NCBI GenBank assembly: GCA_043811005.1
Contig: JBDRNO010000019.1
Coordinates: forward strand, 1-7,865
DNA from: JBDRNO01 sp043811005
GTDB lineage: Bacteria; Bacteroidota; Bacteroidia; NORP154
Direction: 5' to 3'
Length of the DNA: 7,865 nt
The position numbers were made by a program, and so were the translations under genes. Shown piece by piece: positions 1 to 5,730 of this stretch. The notes beneath the pieces are model-generated. The model was not told the DNA's origin and did not search any database. It saw nothing but the letters and a program-made list of their open reading frames with translations. The first letter of the stretch is position 1, and each line of letters starts with the position of its first letter.

Positions 1-32
1 TGATTACTTCCTAATAGCATTATCAAAAAAAA

Positions 33-60
33 CCAGAAGCCAGAAACCAGTGACCAGAAG
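33..60. repeat. Heptamer tandem repeat, CCAGRAR type, 4 units
   Basis: Four consecutive 7-base units begin at 33, 40, 47 and 54, each starting CCAG (CCAGAAG first and last). They lie 50 bases upstream of the sugar transferase start. The same CCAG/CTGG word with 7-base spacing recurs at 2560-2580, 7740-7750, 7794-7804 and 7847-7864, so this is one copy of a dispersed family. No gene can be recognised in bases 1-110; all three forward frames there are interrupted. Confidence 0.85.
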
Positions 61-110
61 CTGATTATTAAATTTTAAAAGTTAAATTCAAAATAAATTG
101 TTATTCTCTG

Positions 111-704
111 ATGATAAAAAGAATATTCGATGTTTTCTTGTCTTCTTTGGGCTTACTCATTTTATCCCCTTTATTTCTACTCATTGCCATTATGATTACC
201 ATCAAGTCCAGGGGAGGAATTTTTTACAAACAAAAAAGAGTCGGTAAAAACAACAAAGACTTTTATTTATTCAAGTTCAGAACAATGATTAAGGATGCCG
301 ACAAGAGCAGCGACCTGACTGTAGGGAAACAGGACAGCAGGATCACAAAATCAGGTTATTTATTGAGAAAGTACAAATTAGATGAGTTGCCGCAGTTGTT
401 CAACGTTTTGCTTGGCAATATGAGTCTTGTTGGTCCAAGGCCGGAAGTTAGAAAGTATGTTAATTTATATACCCCTGAACAAAGAGAAGTTCTTTCTGTT
501 AAGCCCGGTATAACCGACTATGCCTCAATAGAATATGCAAAAGAAAGCGAACTGCTTGGAAATGCAATCAAGCCCGAAGAAACATACATCACCCAAATAA
601 TGCCTGCCAAGCTAAAGCTGAATTCGAAATACATCATAGAACAAAATTTATTTACTGATATGAAAATTATTTTTAATACATTTCGGAGAATTATTAACAA
701 TTAA
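111..704 (+). CDS. Sugar-phosphate transferase (PglC/WcaJ-type initiating phosphoglycosyl transferase)
   Basis: This 197-residue protein belongs to the bacterial sugar transferase family (PF02397). These monotopic inner-membrane enzymes transfer a sugar-1-phosphate from a UDP-sugar to undecaprenyl phosphate, the first step in building capsule, O-antigen, exopolysaccharide or protein-linked glycan. Visible marks are the amino-terminal KRIFD followed by a hydrophobic re-entrant segment (about residues 5-31), FYKQKRVG at 38-45, FKFRTM at 54-59, the catalytic Asp-Glu pair D91-E92 within KLDELPQL, the NMSLVGPRPE block at 103-112 and KPGITDYAS at 131-139. The length fits the small PglC-like class without the extra transmembrane helices of WcaJ. 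The ATG at 111 leads directly into the conserved start of the family. The sugar cannot be told from sequence. A polysaccharide locus probably lies to the left, outside the window. The family is certain; the exact role is inferred. Confidence 0.95.
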   Translation: MIKRIFDVFLSSLGLLILSPLFLLIAIMITIKSRGGIFYKQKRVGKNNKDFYLFKFRTMIKDADKSSDLTVGKQDSRITKSGYLLRKYKLDELPQLFNVLLGNMSLVGPRPEVRKYVNLYTPEQREVLSVKPGITDYASIEYAKESELLGNAIKPEETYITQIMPAKLKLNSKYIIEQNLFTDMKIIFNTFRRIINN

Positions 705-751
705 CCATTTTTTAAAATTGTTATAAATAATAAAATAAATCCTGCACAATC

Positions 752-1291
752 ATGCGAAACTTATTATATTTAATACTTACAGCGGTTTATCTTTGCCTAA
801 CTGCCTGCCCTTACGATTCAAATGTTCCTCTTAATACTTATGAAGAATCCTTAAAGATCAACAAGAAACTCATCGGTAAATGGGCGGCAATTCATCCTGA
901 CAGTTCCTTTGATGAACTGTACATTACAAAAGCCGCGAAAACAGTGCTGCGCGTACAGCATAATGCTTATAATGAGAATGGCGTGAAGGTGGAAAATAAC
1001 TATTACCGTGCATTCTCAATAGAAATAAATGGTGTTAAAATAATGAATATTGAAAAACATGATGGAAAATATAACTTTTATAAGTACAAGTGGGTAAGTG
1101 ATGATGAGTTTGTATTGCAATCCATAGCCGATACTTATATAGAAGAAAACTATAAAGATGCCAAAAATGCCAAATCCAAAGAGCTAAGGGAATTCATTGA
1201 AAAGAACATTGACCAGCCAAAAATGTTTGAAGAGGAGATACGTTTTTATAAGGAGGGATCTGAGAAATATAATAAACGGGAAGCAAAGTAA
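752..1291 (+). CDS. Putative lipoprotein of unknown function
   Basis: This 179-residue protein starts at an ATG 47 bases after the sugar transferase stop, so it may share that transcript. It has a lipoprotein signal: a short basic start (MRN), a hydrophobic stretch at residues 4-16 and the lipobox L16-T17-A18-C19. It should therefore be cut by signal peptidase II and lipid-anchored at C19 in the periplasm or outer membrane. After the cysteine come a block with LIGKW at about residues 40-44, a region of alternating hydrophobic and polar residues that looks like beta-strands, and a Lys/Glu-rich helical tail from about 128. I recognise no named domain; the GKW element is common in small Bacteroidota lipoproteins that may be lipocalin-like, but I cannot assign a fold. 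No clear TAnnTTTG promoter is seen in front. Confidence 0.8.
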   Translation: MRNLLYLILTAVYLCLTACPYDSNVPLNTYEESLKINKKLIGKWAAIHPDSSFDELYITKAAKTVLRVQHNAYNENGVKVENNYYRAFSIEINGVKIMNIEKHDGKYNFYKYKWVSDDEFVLQSIADTYIEENYKDAKNAKSKELREFIEKNIDQPKMFEEEIRFYKEGSEKYNKREAK

Positions 1292-1337
1292 GTTGGAAAC
1301 AAAATTATAGCATAAACTCTGATGTAAAACAGATAAA

Positions 1338-1398
1338 ATCCCAAATCCAAAGCTCAATCCTGAAGCAAGTTCAGGACAAAATAAATCCAAAATCCCAA
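1338..1398. repeat. Composite repeat: ATCCCAA/ATCCAAA heptamers around a perfect hairpin
   Basis: Heptamers ATCCCAA (1338-1344) and ATCCAAA (1345-1351) are followed by a perfect 7-bp palindrome, TCCTGAA at 1358-1364 and TTCAGGA at 1370-1376 with the loop GCAAG. Then the heptamers return in the other order, ATCCAAA (1385-1391) and ATCCCAA (1392-1398). It lies in the gap after the lipoprotein gene and before the 3' end of the radical SAM gene, which are convergent. Confidence 0.8.
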
Positions 1399-1454
1399 AT
1401 AAAAACATTAAATAAATCGACAAGTAGTAAAAAAACTTAAGTTTGAATTATATT

Positions 1455-1507
1455 TTGGGATTTAGTTATTGGGATTTATTTTGAACTTGGGATTTTGAAC
1501 TTGGGGT
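1455..1507. repeat. TTGGGAT heptamer repeat, inverted copy of the 1338-1398 words
   Basis: TTGGGAT occurs at 1455, 1469 and 1487, with TTGGGGT at 1501. The first and last pairs are 14 bases (two heptamers) apart and the middle step is 18. TTGGGAT is the exact reverse complement of ATCCCAA at 1338 and 1392, so the two arrays face each other across about 55 bases and could pair in RNA or single-stranded DNA between the two convergent genes. Confidence 0.75.
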
Positions 1508-1527
1508 TTATAAATAATTGAGGTTAG

Positions 1528-1558
1528 CTGTCTACTGCCCACTGCCAACTGCCAACTG
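1528..1558. repeat. CTGCCAA-type heptamer repeat abutting a stop codon
   Basis: CTG recurs at 1528, 1535, 1542, 1549 and 1556, a strict 7-base period with units of the form CTGYCHA; the third and fourth are CTGCCAA or close to it. The array ends four bases before the reverse-strand stop codon (1562-1564) of the radical SAM gene. Confidence 0.8.
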
Positions 1559-1561
1559 ATT

Positions 1562-2452
1562 TCACAATCCCCTCTGCCATTCTTCCCTTAATCCGGCAAG
1601 CCGGGGATTATTTCTCGCAAAACTGAGATTGTCTAAAAAGCTTTGTTTATCACGGGACAGGATGCCTTTTAATACTAAGTAATTGGATGCATGGTCGCTG
1701 CGAAAAATAGTGCTTTTCAACTCAGTTTTTTTAATGAATATTTCCAATTCTTTTAAAAGGTCCGGTATGCTCATTGGAATATAAGTGCCATTGAACCTTT
1801 CTTTATATCTATTAACTCCAAAAGGAAAGCTAAGTACAAGAGTGGAAGCAAAATCAGGTTGTATTTCATTAAGTATTTTTGCTGAATTGATAGCATGTTG
1901 TTCACTATATTTTAAGCCACCCATACCGCTTAATATCATAACAGAACTCTTGATCCCTGCTTTTTTCGCTTTGATCAAACCTTCAACGGTAGAAGTATAA
2001 GTCTCTCCTTTATTTATCATGCTTAGTACTTCATTGTCACCCGATTCAATGCCAACATATATCAATTTCAAGCCGGCTTCTCTTAATGTGATGAGGTCAT
2101 CCAGCGATTTCGAAGCAAAATCCCCTGGAAGGGCATAAGCAGATATTCTATTAATTTTCGGAAAAGCATTATTAATGGCGGTCAATATTTTTAAAAGTTT
2201 TTTTACAGAAAGAACCATTGGATTACCGTCAGCTAAAAAAACCTTACGTATTTCCGGGTATTCTTTGGCTGTAGTATTTATTTCCTGTATGACCTCTTCT
2301 TCCTTTCTTACTTTGAAACGTTTGGATGTATACATCTCACAAAATGCACATTTATTCCATGAGCAACCTAAGGTTATTTGCAAGATCAAAGAGTTGGCTT
2401 CGCTGGGAGGTCGAAAAAGCGGTGTATCATATTGTATCGGGAAATAATTCAT
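1562..2452 (-). CDS. Radical SAM protein (COG1032-like)
   Basis: This 296-residue protein should bind a [4Fe-4S] cluster and S-adenosylmethionine and use the 5'-deoxyadenosyl radical; the substrate is unknown. The cluster motif is C30, C35 and C38 in GCSWNKCAFCEMY. The spacing is CX4CX2C rather than the usual CX3CX2C, which I recall also from related proteins with GCxxNxCxFC motifs. Other family marks are VFLADGNPMVL at 71-81, YALPGDF at 106-112 (where related proteins place strand 3), the SAM-contacting YVGIESG at 132-138 and SGMGG at 175-179. No B12-binding or TRAM domain is present, so the protein is essentially a bare radical SAM barrel with a short carboxy-terminal tail. The gap of 261 bases to the gene upstream is filled with repeats and I see no convincing promoter. 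The family is certain and the function is not known. Confidence 0.93.
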   Translation of the reverse strand: MNYFPIQYDTPLFRPPSEANSLILQITLGCSWNKCAFCEMYTSKRFKVRKEEEVIQEINTTAKEYPEIRKVFLADGNPMVLSVKKLLKILTAINNAFPKINRISAYALPGDFASKSLDDLITLREAGLKLIYVGIESGDNEVLSMINKGETYTSTVEGLIKAKKAGIKSSVMILSGMGGLKYSEQHAINSAKILNEIQPDFASTLVLSFPFGVNRYKERFNGTYIPMSIPDLLKELEIFIKKTELKSTIFRSDHASNYLVLKGILSRDKQSFLDNLSFARNNPRLAGLREEWQRGL

Positions 2453-2477
2453 AGTATCGGAATTTACTCACTATATT

Positions 2478-2545
2478 GTTTGTTTTAAAAGTGTTCCTGT
2501 CTGCGAGCCGATGGCTGCTTCGGCAGGCAGGAGTGCTTTAAAAAA
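2478..2545. repeat. GC-rich imperfect palindrome with CCTGYCTGC arms
   Basis: The core arms are CCTGTCTGC (2496-2504) and GCAGGCAGG (2523-2531), complementary at 8 of 9 positions, enclosing a smaller stem AGCC (2506-2509) / GGCT (2513-2516) with the loop GAT. Symmetry weakens outward through TTTTAAAAGTG on the left and GTGCTTTAAAA on the right. It lies between the SirB1-like and radical SAM genes, both on the - strand, and could fold in their RNA; a role as terminator is possible but not shown. Related CCTGC words occur at 2968-3020 and 7756-7780. Confidence 0.7.
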
Positions 2546-2559
2546 ACAACTCTTTGGTT

Positions 2560-2580
2560 CTGGTTACTGGGTTCTGGGTT
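2560..2580. repeat. CTGGGTT heptamer repeat, 3 units
   Basis: CTGGTTA (2560), CTGGGTT (2567) and CTGGGTT (2574) follow one another without spacing. The word is the reverse complement of AACCCAG, found at 7851-7857. The array follows the palindrome at 2478-2545 by about 15 bases, again pairing a heptamer array with a GC-rich hairpin. Confidence 0.8.
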
Positions 2581-2598
2581 ATTGCAATTTATTTTTTT

Positions 2599-2654
2599 GC
2601 CAACTGCTTATTTATCCATCGAAGCTTTAGCGTAGGTGGACTGTCAACTTGTCT
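2599..2654. repeat. Degenerate composite repeat (CCAACTG and CTGTCAA words)
   Basis: GCCAACTG (2599-2606), also present at 1551-1558, is followed by a 24-base middle segment around GAAGCTTTAGCG (2621-2632) and then by two 7-base units CTGTCAA (2641) and CTTGTCT (2648). It looks like a decayed array interrupted by an unrelated short segment. The remaining bases 2655-2713 down to the SirB1-like stop hold nothing I recognise. Confidence 0.5.
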
Positions 2655-2713
2655 ATTAACATCAACAAAATTATCGATCCAACTGACGGATTAGTAAGTT
2701 TTGACTTTAAGAG

Positions 2714-3709
2714 CTAATGACAGCCCAGCGTATCCATAAGCAATCCCATCTCCTTTATTTTATCAGGATCTCCTAATCTGTGGTAAGAGAAATTTAAATC
2801 GCTAAGCAATCGTTGTATTATCTCAATATTCGTACATGGATGATAATATGATTTTTCAGGCTTAAGCTTGATCTGCTTCAAAAATGCATTAATATACTCC
2901 CTCCCAAAAACAGCTCCTTTATTAAATGGGTTAATATAAAACAAAACACTATCCCTTCTCCCCAGCCCCCTGCCTGCCCCGCAGGGCACTCCTTCGGAGT
3001 CCTCCGCCTGCTCCGTCAGGTACTCCTTCGAGGTTCCTCGTCCCTCCTCAATTTTAACCTGAAGTTCTGTTTTAGTCTCATTAGTTGGGATATAACCTAA
3101 ATCGCCATCATCAACAGTGCAAGCCAATATGAAATGTTTAGGTAAATTAATGCCGTAAACAGGCATTCCAAGTCCTTGGGCTATTACAATATATAATATT
3201 GATAATGAGAGAGGACTCCCATTTTTAGTTTCAAGCACATCATTGATATATGAGTTTTGAGGAGCATGAATATTGCTTGTATTACCACTAAACCCGTGAA
3301 TATCATACAAAATATGATTGATGATCCGCACCTTCTCAAAACCGGTGAGTTCTTCATTAAACTCTAACCAAATATCTTTCTTTATCAGGGCAAGCTGTTT
3401 TTTTAATTTTTTTTCATCCAGGTCGGGATACTGATATTTAGCGACCAACATAGCTCCTGATAAAAGATTTTGGGCTTCAAACTCAGCCCAGTTTTTTAGT
3501 TGAGCCGTAATGCTATCGAATTGTATCTTGCGGATGATGTTTTCAATGCGGTTCTGTAATATATGGTCAAAAGAAAACCCATGCGCATCCTCTAATATTG
3601 GAATAATATCCTCTCCCAATGTCAGAAGCTTATTTTTTACCTGCGTATAAATCCCGTCATCAGGGTCATCGAGCAGATTGACCAATGCATTTACTTCGCT
3701 TTGTTCCAT
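2714..3709 (-). CDS. SirB1-like transglutaminase-fold protein with an in-frame repeat insert
   Basis: This 331-residue protein matches the SirB1/transglutaminase-like core-2 family (PF13369). Residues 1-65 look like helical HEAT-type repeats. The family core is NDVLETKNGSPLSLSILY (156-173), GLGMPVYGINLPKHFIL (179-195) with H192, LFYINPFNKGAVF (256-268), and a carboxy-terminal PCTNIEIIQRLLSDL near 291-305. There is no cysteine where classical transglutaminases have their nucleophile (GSPLS at 164-168), so enzymatic activity is doubtful. Residues about 220-253 are Gly/Arg/Glu-rich and foreign to the family; they are encoded by a GC-rich repeat (2951-3052) placed between the core and the YINPF block. 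Homologues as I remember them are about 35-45 residues shorter, which fits an insertion. It lies 67 bases downstream of the phosphorylase gene on the same strand and may be cotranscribed. Biological role unknown. Confidence 0.9.
   Translation of the reverse strand: MEQSEVNALVNLLDDPDDGIYTQVKNKLLTLGEDIIPILEDAHGFSFDHILQNRIENIIRKIQFDSITAQLKNWAEFEAQNLLSGAMLVAKYQYPDLDEKKLKKQLALIKKDIWLEFNEELTGFEKVRIINHILYDIHGFSGNTSNIHAPQNSYINDVLETKNGSPLSLSILYIVIAQGLGMPVYGINLPKHFILACTVDDGDLGYIPTNETKTELQVKIEEGRGTSKEYLTEQAEDSEGVPCGAGRGLGRRDSVLFYINPFNKGAVFGREYINAFLKQIKLKPEKSYYHPCTNIEIIQRLLSDLNFSYHRLGDPDKIKEMGLLMDTLGCH
2952..3046. repeat. Composite heptamer-palindrome element inside the SirB1-like gene
   Basis: Left part: 7-base units TCCCTTC (2952), TCCCCAG (2959) and CCCCCTG (2966). 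Middle: a chain of small palindromes, CTGC/GCAG (2974-2977, 2981-2984), the perfect ACTCC/GGAGT (2988-2992, 2996-3000, loop TTC), CCTG/CAGG (3007-3010, 3017-3020) and CCTTCGAGG (3025-3033); the word ACTCCTTCG is repeated at 2988 and 3022. Right part: heptamers GTTCCTC (3033) and GTCCCTC (3040). It is much richer in GC than the flanking AT-rich coding sequence and has no stop codon in the gene's frame. Confidence 0.8.
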
Positions 3710-3776
3710 TCAAAAGTTCAAAATAACGTATAAATGCATTAATCAATTTAGAAAAGTTTTATAATTATCAACTATG

Positions 3777-4751
3777 TTATGTTAATTTTTCTAAAACAAA
3801 CTTGATCATTTCATCAATAGTTTTTTGATGATCTTTGCTATACTCTTTTCTTATTCTATTTGCAATAATTGCACAAATCGTGCACGTATCATGTCCAAGC
3901 AGCTTTCCCAAGCCATATAGAGCTGATGTTTCCATCTCGAAATTTACGATTCTTTCTCCCTTGCCTGCTGAATCCCTTCTCAATTTTGAGGAGGCACGTA
4001 TATACTTAAATGAAGTGATCATTGCATTCATCTCGGGATATGAGAGAGCCAACCTCAAAACCCTGCCCTGCGGACCATAAAAACCAGGTGCAGATGCGGT
4101 TATGCCTTTCAGCAAGCCGTCTCCTAATTGTTCTATCAGCTTATCCGAACCCTTAACTATATATGGTCTAGCCAACCTTTCACTCCAATTTGTGTGTTTA
4201 ATAAACGAATCCGTCATTTCGTTCTCAATAACATCACTTGTACCTCTTTCGTCCCTCGTCCCCTGTCCCCCGTCCCGATCTATACTTCCGTTGGAGTTTG
4301 TCATGGTGGTTCTGTAAAAATTCAGAAGCCCGTCAAACCCAAGTCCGTATTTTGATAATACGAACGAGTCAACAGGAATATCTCTCTGCACAGCACCGGA
4401 AGTACCTAAACGTACTATATTGAGAGACTTCAGTTTTTCCTTGACCATGCGGGTTTTAAGATCAATATTTACAATTGCGTCTAATTCGTTAAGTGCAATA
4501 TCAATATTGTCGGTTCCTATTCCTGTTGACATAACACTTAACCGGGTATTATTTAAAATACCAGTATGTGTTCTGAATTCCCTGTTTTGAATTTTGTGTT
4601 CAATACGGTCAAAGTATTTGGAAACCATATCAACCCTGTGCTGATCACCAACAACAATAATAGTATCCGCAATATGTTCAGCTCTTAATTTGAGATGATA
4701 AATACTTCCGTCTTTATTTAGAACAAGTTCTGAATCAAGAATTTGTTTCAT
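3777..4751 (-). CDS. Nucleoside phosphorylase (uridine phosphorylase-like) with repeat-derived inserts
   Basis: This 324-residue protein belongs to the PNP/UDP phosphorylase family (PF01048), cytoplasmic enzymes that split nucleosides with phosphate into base and pentose-1-phosphate in salvage. Marks: NKDGSIYHLKL (12-22), phosphate-loop-like VGDQHRV (34-40), STGIGTDNIDI (75-85), VRLGTSGA (113-120), the substrate-site block APGFYGPQGRVLRL (221-234) and NFEMETSALYGL (270-281), whose Glu and Met normally contact the ribose. Two segments look foreign: about residues 149-174 (Gly/Arg/Asp-rich, encoded by the GTCCC heptamers at 4251-4276) and about 251-266 between SFKY and RIVNFEMETS. Without them the length approaches the 285-295 I expect. 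Both inserts fall between conserved blocks, so the enzyme may still work. It is divergent from the stress-protein gene, with its own TAnnTTTG element. Substrate specificity is inferred, not seen. Confidence 0.92.
   Translation of the reverse strand: MKQILDSELVLNKDGSIYHLKLRAEHIADTIIVVGDQHRVDMVSKYFDRIEHKIQNREFRTHTGILNNTRLSVMSTGIGTDNIDIALNELDAIVNIDLKTRMVKEKLKSLNIVRLGTSGAVQRDIPVDSFVLSKYGLGFDGLLNFYRTTMTNSNGSIDRDGGQGTRDERGTSDVIENEMTDSFIKHTNWSERLARPYIVKGSDKLIEQLGDGLLKGITASAPGFYGPQGRVLRLALSYPEMNAMITSFKYIRASSKLRRDSAGKGERIVNFEMETSALYGLGKLLGHDTCTICAIIANRIRKEYSKDHQKTIDEMIKFVLEKLT
3954..4001. repeat. Probable repeat insert with a TCTCAATTTTGAG palindrome inside the phosphorylase gene
   Basis: CCTTCTCAA (3975-3983) and TTGAGGAGG (3986-3994) form a 9-bp inverted repeat with one mismatch and a two-base centre. 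The segment shares TCCCTTC (3973) and TGCCTGC (3962) with the SirB1-like insert (2952 and 2971), and CCCTTCTCAATTTT (3974-3987) matches CCCTCCTCAATTTT at 3042 and 7074 with one difference. It encodes about 13-16 residues that seem extra compared with the family. Confidence 0.55.
4230..4298. repeat. GTCCC heptamer repeat and small hairpin inside the phosphorylase gene
   Basis: GTCCC recurs at 4251, 4258, 4265 and 4272, exactly 7 bases apart; the first unit GTCCCTC is identical to the one at 3040-3046 in the SirB1-like gene. It is followed by an ACTTCC/GGAGT near-palindrome with the centre GTT (4284-4297), which resembles the ACTCC/GGAGT hairpin at 2988-3000. The whole stretch is open in the gene's frame and encodes the low-complexity residues 152-174. 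Confidence 0.8.
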
Positions 4752-4773
4752 TATTATTTTTTTTATAATTTTG
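4742..4773 (+). promoter_or_regulatory. Bacteroidota-type promoter of the universal stress protein gene
   Basis: TTTG at 4742-4745 (-33 element) and TAATTTTG at 4766-4773 (-7 element, consensus TAnnTTTG) are separated by 20 bases, the spacing known for the Bacteroidota primary sigma factor. The -7 box lies 35 bases before the ATG at 4809. The -33 box falls inside the first codons of the divergent phosphorylase gene. Confidence 0.75.
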
Positions 4774-4787
4774 CTGCGATTTTAAAA

Positions 4788-4817
4788 CAAAACTAAACAA
4801 ATAATGCCATGAATCAA
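4788..4817 (-). promoter_or_regulatory. Bacteroidota-type promoter of the phosphorylase gene
   Basis: On the reverse strand TAGTTTTG (4795-4788) fits TAnnTTTG, with a minimal TTG (4817-4815) 19 bases upstream. The -7 element is about 36 bases before the phosphorylase ATG. The -33 element lies inside the first codons of the stress-protein gene, so the two promoters interlock and may interfere with each other. Confidence 0.6.
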
Positions 4818-5666
4818 CCAACAGGAAAATACAAAATCTTAGTTCCTATAGATTTTTCGGATATTACCGATAACTCTTTAAAGCAAGCCTTAAATTTTGC
4901 CAAGATAATAAATGGCGAAATTACATTAATAAATGTTATGGAAGATTATGGGTTTTTCAATAAGTATATTTCGAAAAAGGAACAAAAGGATATCAATGTA
5001 AGAATTGAAAAGCAGCTAAATGAAATAGCAGATGTTAAATCCAGTGAATTGGGTATCAAAATTAATACAATCGTTACAAAGGGCAAGATATATTCAAAGA
5101 TAGTGGAGACTGCTGAAATGATAAAAGCCACCTTTATTCTGATGGGGACTTCCGGGTCTATGGGCATTATGAAATTTATCGGTTCAAATACATTGCGTGT
5201 TATAAGGGAGTCGAAAATTCCTGTAATCTCATTTTTAGGATCCAAGTCACCTGAAGGATGTAAAAATATTATCCTTCCTTTGGATTTAACAAAAGAAACC
5301 AAAGAAAAGGTCTCTAAAGCAATCTGGATTTCAAAATTATACACCGGTTCTGTAATCAGGGCAGTGTCAGTATTAGCAACAACAGATGAATTTATTGTTC
5401 ACCGCATAAAAGGGCAAATGAAGCAGGTAAAGGCCTTTATTAAGAATAAAGGTATTGAATGTACATCCGAGATCATTACAAAAGATAAAAGTGGTAAGAG
5501 CTTAGCTAAATCTATTATTGAATATGCTAAAAAGGTAGACGGTGATATAATTGTGATAATGACACAGCAAGAGACTGACATTACAGAGCTGTTTATTGGC
5601 TCTGCTGCTCAGGAAATTATCAATAATTCGGAAATCCCTGTTATGAGCGTTGTACCTTCAGATTAA
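4809..5666 (+). CDS. Universal stress protein with two Usp domains
   Basis: This 285-residue cytoplasmic protein consists of two UspA domains (PF00582) in tandem, at about residues 7-142 and 151-283. Domain 1 begins KILVPIDFSD and has a nucleotide-binding loop at 113-126: G113-T-S-G116, eight residues, then G125-S126. The spacing is one residue shorter than the G-2x-G-9x-G(S/T) form but familiar in Bacteroidota proteins. Domain 2 begins NIILPLDLT and keeps IGSAAQEII (263-271) but has MTQQETD where the GxxG should be, so it probably does not bind ATP and may serve for dimer-like packing. Such proteins help survival under starvation, redox or respiratory stress; the partner is not known. The ATG at 4809 is preceded by an ATG at 4804 that stops after two codons. 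It has its own good promoter. Confidence 0.95.
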   Translation: MNQPTGKYKILVPIDFSDITDNSLKQALNFAKIINGEITLINVMEDYGFFNKYISKKEQKDINVRIEKQLNEIADVKSSELGIKINTIVTKGKIYSKIVETAEMIKATFILMGTSGSMGIMKFIGSNTLRVIRESKIPVISFLGSKSPEGCKNIILPLDLTKETKEKVSKAIWISKLYTGSVIRAVSVLATTDEFIVHRIKGQMKQVKAFIKNKGIECTSEIITKDKSGKSLAKSIIEYAKKVDGDIIVIMTQQETDITELFIGSAAQEIINNSEIPVMSVVPSD

Positions 5667-5701
5667 AACGGATTCCACCTTTTATTAGAAACAATTATCA
5701 C

Positions 5702-5719
5702 AAACCAAGTCAGGTTTTT
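5702..5719. terminator. Weak candidate terminator between convergent genes
   Basis: AAACC (5702-5706) and GGTTT (5713-5717) can form a 5-bp stem with a 6-base loop, running into a short T stretch on the + strand. It lies in the 64-base gap between the convergent stress-protein and DUF4197 genes. The stem is short, so this is only a suggestion. Confidence 0.3.
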
Positions 5720-5730
5720 GATCTGCATAA

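Noticed and set aside
1..30. End of an upstream gene at the left edge
   Set aside because: Stop codons occur in all three forward frames within a few codons and no protein family can be recognised in so short a piece.
705..751. Promoter and terminator between the sugar transferase and lipoprotein genes
   Set aside because: Only AT-rich sequence without TAnnTTTG or a convincing stem was found.
1184..1423. A 79-codon open frame on the - strand opposite the lipoprotein end
   Set aside because: It overlaps the lipoprotein gene and runs through the heptamer repeat; its protein is a string of hydrophobic residues without a family, as expected for the antisense of a Lys/Glu-rich gene.
1338..1558. 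CRISPR array
   Set aside because: The units are 7 bases and contiguous without unique spacers of 26-40 bases, and there is no cas gene.
3710..3776. Promoter for the SirB1-like gene
   Set aside because: The best match, TTATTTTG on the reverse strand near 3725-3718, breaks the consensus at its second base and has no -33 partner.
4102..4423. Several overlapping + strand frames of 60-75 codons opposite the phosphorylase
   Set aside because: They are shadows of the conserved - strand gene and owe their length partly to the stop-free heptamer repeat.
4946..5344. A 132-codon open frame on the - strand inside the stress-protein gene
   Set aside because: It lies wholly within a clear two-domain Usp gene, and its product shows no recognisable motif.
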